From the NCBI GenBank assembly GCA_905221615.1, contig CAJNDT010003301.1, positions 683,255 to 747,254 on the forward strand: a DNA stretch of 64,000 bases. The letters run 5' to 3'. Position 1 is the first letter of the stretch; each line of letters opens with the position of its first letter. Shown piece by piece: positions 60,128-64,000 of the stretch. Below the pieces are notes generated by a model. It ran no database searches. It saw only the letters and a program-made list of their open reading frames with translations, and was not told where the DNA came from. Source of the stretch: Symbiodinium sp. CCMP2592. Taxonomy: Eukaryota > Sar > Dinophyceae > Suessiales > Symbiodiniaceae. A program made the translations under genes and the position numbers.

Positions 60128-60314
60128 GACGAATCTCACCGAAGGTGATATAGTTTTATTTTCCTGATTCCGAATTTTGAAAGTTTGACTTTCAAGAGCC
60201 CGAAGTTTTCCCTTAATCGTTTTCCAGTCTTTGGAACGATGTGGAATCTTCCTTTGCCCGTGCAACATTACGGCTCCAGGGAGGGAGGTGGGAAACCCCG
60301 TAGCTGGGCAATCG
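60128..60314. repeat. Structured repeat family, copy 2
   Basis: This matches 9,756-9,945. Hairpins are TCACC-gaa-GGTGA at 60,136-60,148; TTGAAAG-tttga-CTTTCAA at 60,177-60,195; and ATCGTT..CCA-gtctt-TGG-AACGAT at 60,216-60,240. The conserved block GGGAGGTGGGAAACCC lies near 60,281-60,297. It sits exactly where the copia RT breaks off and 50 bases before the Gag-like ORF of the next element, so it may be that element's 5' non-coding region. Confidence 0.7.
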
Positions 60315-60363
60315 AATTGGCACCGCTGAGAGGACCACTCGGATACTCCAGCAGAAGGCCAAA

Positions 60364-61206
60364 ATGAAGGGTCTTGCCTGGGTTGGGCAGCTCGAGTGCT
60401 CGTATGCTTCTTACGACTATGTGGGGGCGATGATCGAGAAGGATAGCCCTACGTACTTGGAACCGCACCGGTTCGACACGAGAGCAGCTGAGGTGGCGCG
60501 TGAGCGCCCTGGCAAAGAGCTCATTTTGGACCACAACCGCATTTCTGTGCGTGACAAGGCAGATAAATACAAGTGCGCGATACAAGATCCATTGGCACTG
60601 TCGCAAGCCCTGCAGCGACGGGCCCTTGCTTCCGATCTCATGGGGGCATGCACTTACGAGGCGATGCATGCCTGGCACTCCTTTCTTTTAGACAGGATGC
60701 AGCAGCAGGCTCCGCCGGGCTGGTCACGCCCATCGATTGAACAGGTGCTCAGAACCGACAGGGCTGGTTGGGTACGCATGTCGGAACAGGTGAAGTCACT
60801 TCGGAGAGATTCGTCGGGCAATTTGCCCCTCGATGATGCCCTAGGGAAGTTGACGAGCGACCCTCATGTGTTGTTCCATCTCTTACCCCTCAAGAGCTCT
60901 GAGGTTAAGCCCGATAAGCCGGATAAGCCACCAAAACTTCCACATGGTGATCCGGATAAGAAGAGAAAGCCGAACAGTCCCAACAAGCAAGATTCTGGCA
61001 ACAAGGTCCAGAAAGCAGAGCTTCCGGACGAGCTTAAGAACATTACTGGATTGCGGATGGCAACCGAGGCAGGTGAAAAGTTCTGCTGGCCCTTCAATTG
61101 CAAGAAAGGCTGCAAGTTCGCAAAGGCTGGCAAATCCTGCCGTCGTGGAATCCATGCTTGTATGCGCTGTGGCAAAAATCATTCACTGCAAGAATGCAAA
61201 GAGTGA
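60364..61206 (+). CDS. Gag-like protein of the third element
   Basis: 280 aa. It starts with ATG in ccaaaATGA. Residues 1-180 are mixed helical without a recognised motif. Residues about 180-225 are Lys/Pro/Asp-rich (repeats of KPDKP). The C-terminus is a Cys/His cluster, FCWPFNCKKGCKF then CRRGIHACMRCGKNHSLQEC, of the type found at the end of Gag in elements with DIRS-like RTs, probably binding RNA. The stop is UGA with CGG-UUG following, and the same frame stays open afterwards. The ORF may therefore be the short product of a readthrough pair. Confidence 0.65.
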   Translation: MKGLAWVGQLECSYASYDYVGAMIEKDSPTYLEPHRFDTRAAEVARERPGKELILDHNRISVRDKADKYKCAIQDPLALSQALQRRALASDLMGACTYEAMHAWHSFLLDRMQQQAPPGWSRPSIEQVLRTDRAGWVRMSEQVKSLRRDSSGNLPLDDALGKLTSDPHVLFHLLPLKSSEVKPDKPDKPPKLPHGDPDKKRKPNSPNKQDSGNKVQKAELPDELKNITGLRMATEAGEKFCWPFNCKKGCKFAKAGKSCRRGIHACMRCGKNHSLQECKE

Positions 61207-61212
61207 CGGTTG
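61204..61212 (+). promoter_or_regulatory. Probable stop-codon readthrough site (UGA CGG UU)
   Basis: The only stop in 3.6 kb of this frame is TGA followed by CGGTTG. UGA-CGG-UU is the established leaky context of tobacco rattle virus-type readthrough signals. Placement at a Gag/Pol boundary fits a translational control point. A point mutation of an original sense codon is the alternative. Confidence 0.5.
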
Positions 61213-64000
61213 CCATTACCTGAGGCGGATTTTTCAGGTCAACCTGTTGTGGATCCGCCCGCTGCGCCGACACCAAGTGCAGCCAAGCGTGTGAAGGTCT
61301 GTCAGACTGGGGAGGCCTTGGAAGCTTCACTTGACTCTGCATGCGACCCTAATCCCTTACCCGCCGGTGCCCTGCATTCGAACCAGCAGGATGCCCTAAT
61401 TAGTCATAACCACTGTGCCAAGCGATTGACTTGCAAGTTCATGGATTCAGTTTTGCCTCTTGAACCGGCTTCGTCACCTCCGGCTGAGACCATTCACCCT
61501 GCCGCGGTGTATGCTGGTCAGATTCTGAAGCTAGCACGAGCGCCCGCCCGCAGTGAGGTGTTGCACCTGTTCAACCTCCTTCCGAAGGATAAACCCGCTC
61601 GTGGTGAGGGTACGGGATGCGCTTTCGCTTGTGGCATGTATTGTCAGGGACCCTTGCTGGGCCTCCGGGCCAATACCAAACGTTTTCCCTTGGCGTGCTC
61701 TGTGCTAGCTAGTTTTGTGAAGGCAATCTCTCCTGATTTTCAATTTTCCACAATCAACATTTTCTTCAATGTCAAGACGAGTCCGCACGTTGATGCAAAC
61801 AACGCTCCCATGCCAAATCTTGTTGCGGGCCTAAGCAATTTTCAGGGTGGGCAAGTCTTAGTTGAAAGCTCAGGAGGCCCACGTGTGATTGAAACCTCTT
61901 CGGGCAAGCTTCCCGCTGTTGCGCTGGAGGTGGCTAACACGCATGCCATCTTCGATGCTTATCGCCTTCGACATGCCACTGCTGCTTGGCAGGGTGATCG
62001 TGTCGTCCTTGTTGCCTTTTCGGTGCGCAATGCCTGCATGTTGAGCCCATGTGATCTGTCAACTCTACAGGAGCAGGGTTTTGCTCCCAATCTGGATGCT
62101 GTCTGCTCAACTGATACTCCACCTGTTGTGGTGCCGCCAATCAGCAGCAAGTGCCTACCTGCTGGTGCAGAACAGAGACTTCAGGGTCATAGCCTTCAGT
62201 CGATTCTGTTCCTTCAGATCTTCTGTGGTGCGGGTCACCTGGCCGCTGCGGTTAAACGTAAAGGAATTGGACAGTGCCTTGGCGTCGCCTCCCGTGTCAC
62301 TGGTGCCACTCGGTGTCCTGTTCTCCCGCTTGACCTTAAAAATGAAGAACAGCATGAGCTCCTGTGGGATGTTCTCAATCGCGGCAACGTTTGTGGTGTG
62401 CACATCTCGCCGCCTGCGAGTGATGCACAACTTTGTGAGCTGTCGGCCCGGATCCTGAAGTGGTGCCACGGCCGTGGCATTCTCGTATCAGTTGAAAACC
62501 CGGCTGCAAGCTCCGCGTGGCAAGGCCCCCTTGGCAAAACCTGCCTCGCCTTAGGCCTCCTCAAGACCTCATTGCACCAGTGCATGTTCGGGGATCCTTG
62601 TGCTAAGCACTCAACTTTCTTCCACAACTACCCTGAACTTCGTAGGTTAGGAATTGCTTGTGATGATTCGCACTCTCATGCTCCCTGGCAGTCGGGTGCC
62701 TTGCACGTGTACCCACCTGACCTATGCGATGGATTTGCTAGAGCATTGCTTGAGCGCCTCAAAGCCTTTGGGTGTGCGCCATCCACTGTGACTGATGTGT
62801 CCATGCACCGTGCTGCTCAGGTTGCTGCTGCCAAGCAGCCGAAAGGAAAACGCATCCCGCCGATTGTGCCGCCTGTTGCTGGCACTGTTGTGCTTCGAGG
62901 ACCCGGTGCTGTCATGCCACCCACTGGTGTCTTAAAGTCCTTTACGCCATTGTCTTCAGAGCTTGTCGTCCTGCCGCCCATGCATGGCCTGCCTGCTGGA
63001 AGCAAGTGCCTTCGGTCAGTGCTCTTCGGGGGTGGGGCTGACCTTCCTTCGATTCGGGAAATGACTTTCTCCGTGCCAAAGTCTTGTGAAGATTTTGTGC
63101 AGCAAGCATGCTTCGCTGAGCATCCCAAGCACCTTTACAGTGGCATCCCTGATGTACTTGCGAAGTGTGTCAGCAAATGTGCTTCAGAAAGTTACGAGAG
63201 TCTTGGTCGGGAAAGGACTGCTTCACTTCGGCGCTGGGTGGCTAGGGCAAAAGAGTTGTCCGAGCAAGTTGATCCAGATCCTCCTGTGGGTCACTGCGCA
63301 GAGGTCTTAAAGGGCAAGGACCTTAGGCTGTTCAAAGAAATGCTTGATGAAAGTGGGCATGTTGACAGTGGGCTGCCTAGTCAGGTGAAGAGAGGCTTTG
63401 ACATTATGGGTCCATTGCCCGCTTCTGGTGCCAGGCCTAAGAAAAACACTTTTGCAACTTTGACGCCAAAGGAGGTCCGTGACAATGCATCATCGATCAA
63501 TAAGGCAATCTTGGGAGCCTGCCGGTCTTCCAAGGACAAACAAGTTGCCGAAGAAGTTTTCGCGCTCACCTGTGATGAGAAAGAGAGGGGATGGCTTGAT
63601 GGGCCGCACGACTTTCCTTTGCCAGATGGTGCTGTGCTCACTCGCAGGTTTGGCATTCGGCAAACAAGCACACAGGCTGATGGTTCGGTTCTTGATAAAA
63701 CGAGGCCGATTGATGACTACACCGAGAGCCAAGTGAATCTCACTAATGCCAGCGTGGAGACCATTTCGCCTCATGGTGTGGACACCATTGTTGCTGGGAT
63801 TTGCCGGCGCATCACCTCGAGGCCTGAGCAGGCTGAGCCTGAGGAGCTGGTGGCATGCACAGTGGACCTTAGAAAAGCCTATAAGCAACTTCCGGTTTCG
63901 CTCGAGTCGCTGAACGATTGCTTCTTGTGTGTGCATAGCCCTAAGTGCAATCAGCCTTCCATATACCGCACACGTGTGCTGCCCTTCGGGGCCCGTGCTG
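61207..64000 (+). CDS. Pol-like polyprotein: 2OG-Fe(II) dioxygenase-like, methyltransferase-like, RT start (3' partial)
   Basis: 931 codons without a stop, continuing the Gag frame beyond UGA 61,204. Domain 1 (about 61,740-62,030) has HVD (61,786-61,794), LSNFQGG (61,831-61,851), distal His in RLRHAT (61,972) and Arg in GDRVVLVAF (61,999). That is the H.D...H...R layout of 2OG-Fe(II) dioxygenases, nearest in feel to TET/JBP. Domain 2 (about 62,210-62,720) has FCGAGHLAAA (motif I, SAM binding), HISPPASD in the place of the catalytic PPC motif (Cys absent), VSVENPAASSAW (ENP/ENV-like) and a CMFGDP...H.H.PW tail. A linker of about 1.1 kb follows. The RT begins near 63,850 with TVDLRKAYKQLP and RVLPFGARA. 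Families are inferred from motifs. The start is either readthrough or an unseen internal start. Confidence 0.6.

Larger units (their letters stand above)
60364..64000 (+). mobile_element. Third retroelement, 5' part only (runs off the window)
   Basis: One reading frame runs from ATG 60,364 to the last base, broken only by a UGA at 61,204. Order: Gag-like, stop, dioxygenase-like, methyltransferase-like, RT start. The RT motifs (TVDLRKAYKQLP and RVLPFGARA) differ from copia and resemble the DIRS/gypsy-like RTs found in dinoflagellates. No LTR or other terminal repeat is visible at the left; the structured repeat at 60,128-60,314 may be its leader. Confidence 0.75.

Noticed and set aside
60231..60240. 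TTGGAACGAT, as in U6 snRNA
   Set aside because: It is one arm of a hairpin in the repeat family, copy 1 does not keep it, and no other U6 sequence is present.
1..64000. Dinoflagellate spliced-leader relic (CCGTAGCCATTTTGGCTCAAG)
   Set aside because: I looked for it by eye and found no convincing full or partial copy; CCCGTAGCTGGGC at 60.3 kb is only superficially similar.

Overview
The window looks like nuclear DNA of a dinoflagellate alga, most likely a Symbiodiniaceae-type species. That is an inference from several signs. All recognisable genes lie on the plus strand. Short exons are separated by introns, some with GC donor sites. TTTAGGG/CCCTAAA blocks are scattered throughout. There is a decayed RCC1/HERC-like repeat gene of a type I associate with dinoflagellates, and there are long Ty1/copia-like elements plus another element with the divergent reverse transcriptase seen in these algae. 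No bacterial, organellar or viral gene layout is visible.

Layout. 1-2.5 kb: the 3' part of an unrecognised spliced gene. 3.3-4.8 kb: a pair of 34-bp hairpins and an RCC1-like pseudogene. 5.2-6.8 kb: a 58-60 bp satellite with a five-monomer higher-order repeat of about 293 bp. 8-11.2 kb: nested direct duplications, including a miniature element with perfect 228-bp direct repeats around a structured core. 13.6-14.0 kb: a SAM-like exon. 14.6-17.3 kb: a spliced dynamin-family GTPase. 17.7-30 kb: short exons, among them at least five of a myosin motor. The introns tend to start with TTTAGGG-type blocks and end with CCCTAAA-type blocks, and they carry roughly 110-bp hairpin elements and a 73-bp higher-order telomere-like array. 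31-39.1 kb: mostly non-coding, microsatellite and AT-rich.

39,104-58,487 is a 19.4-kb LTR retrotransposon with near-identical TG...CA LTRs. It encodes Gag with two CCCH zinc fingers, protease and integrase, then RT and RNase H with a long extra C-terminus, and then about 7 kb of additional overlapping ORFs. The last of these contains a domain resembling Tpt1/KptA RNA 2'-phosphotransferase with its Arg-His/Arg/Arg set apparently intact.

58.5-60.1 kb is a broken second copia element whose integrase has lost its glutamate. It is cut off inside the RT by a second copy of the structured repeat also found at 9.8 kb. From 60,364 to the window end lies a third element: a Gag-like ORF with a Cys/His-rich tail, a UGA followed by CGG-UU (a known leaky-stop context), and then a frame open to the window end. 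That frame encodes a 2OG-Fe(II) dioxygenase-like domain of TET/JBP aspect, a DNA-methyltransferase-like domain with a degenerate motif IV, and the start of an RT. The two most interesting systems are the retroelement carrying a Tpt1-like RNA repair enzyme and the element pairing a methyltransferase-like with a dioxygenase-like module. Domain calls rest on motif reading only; no database search was run.
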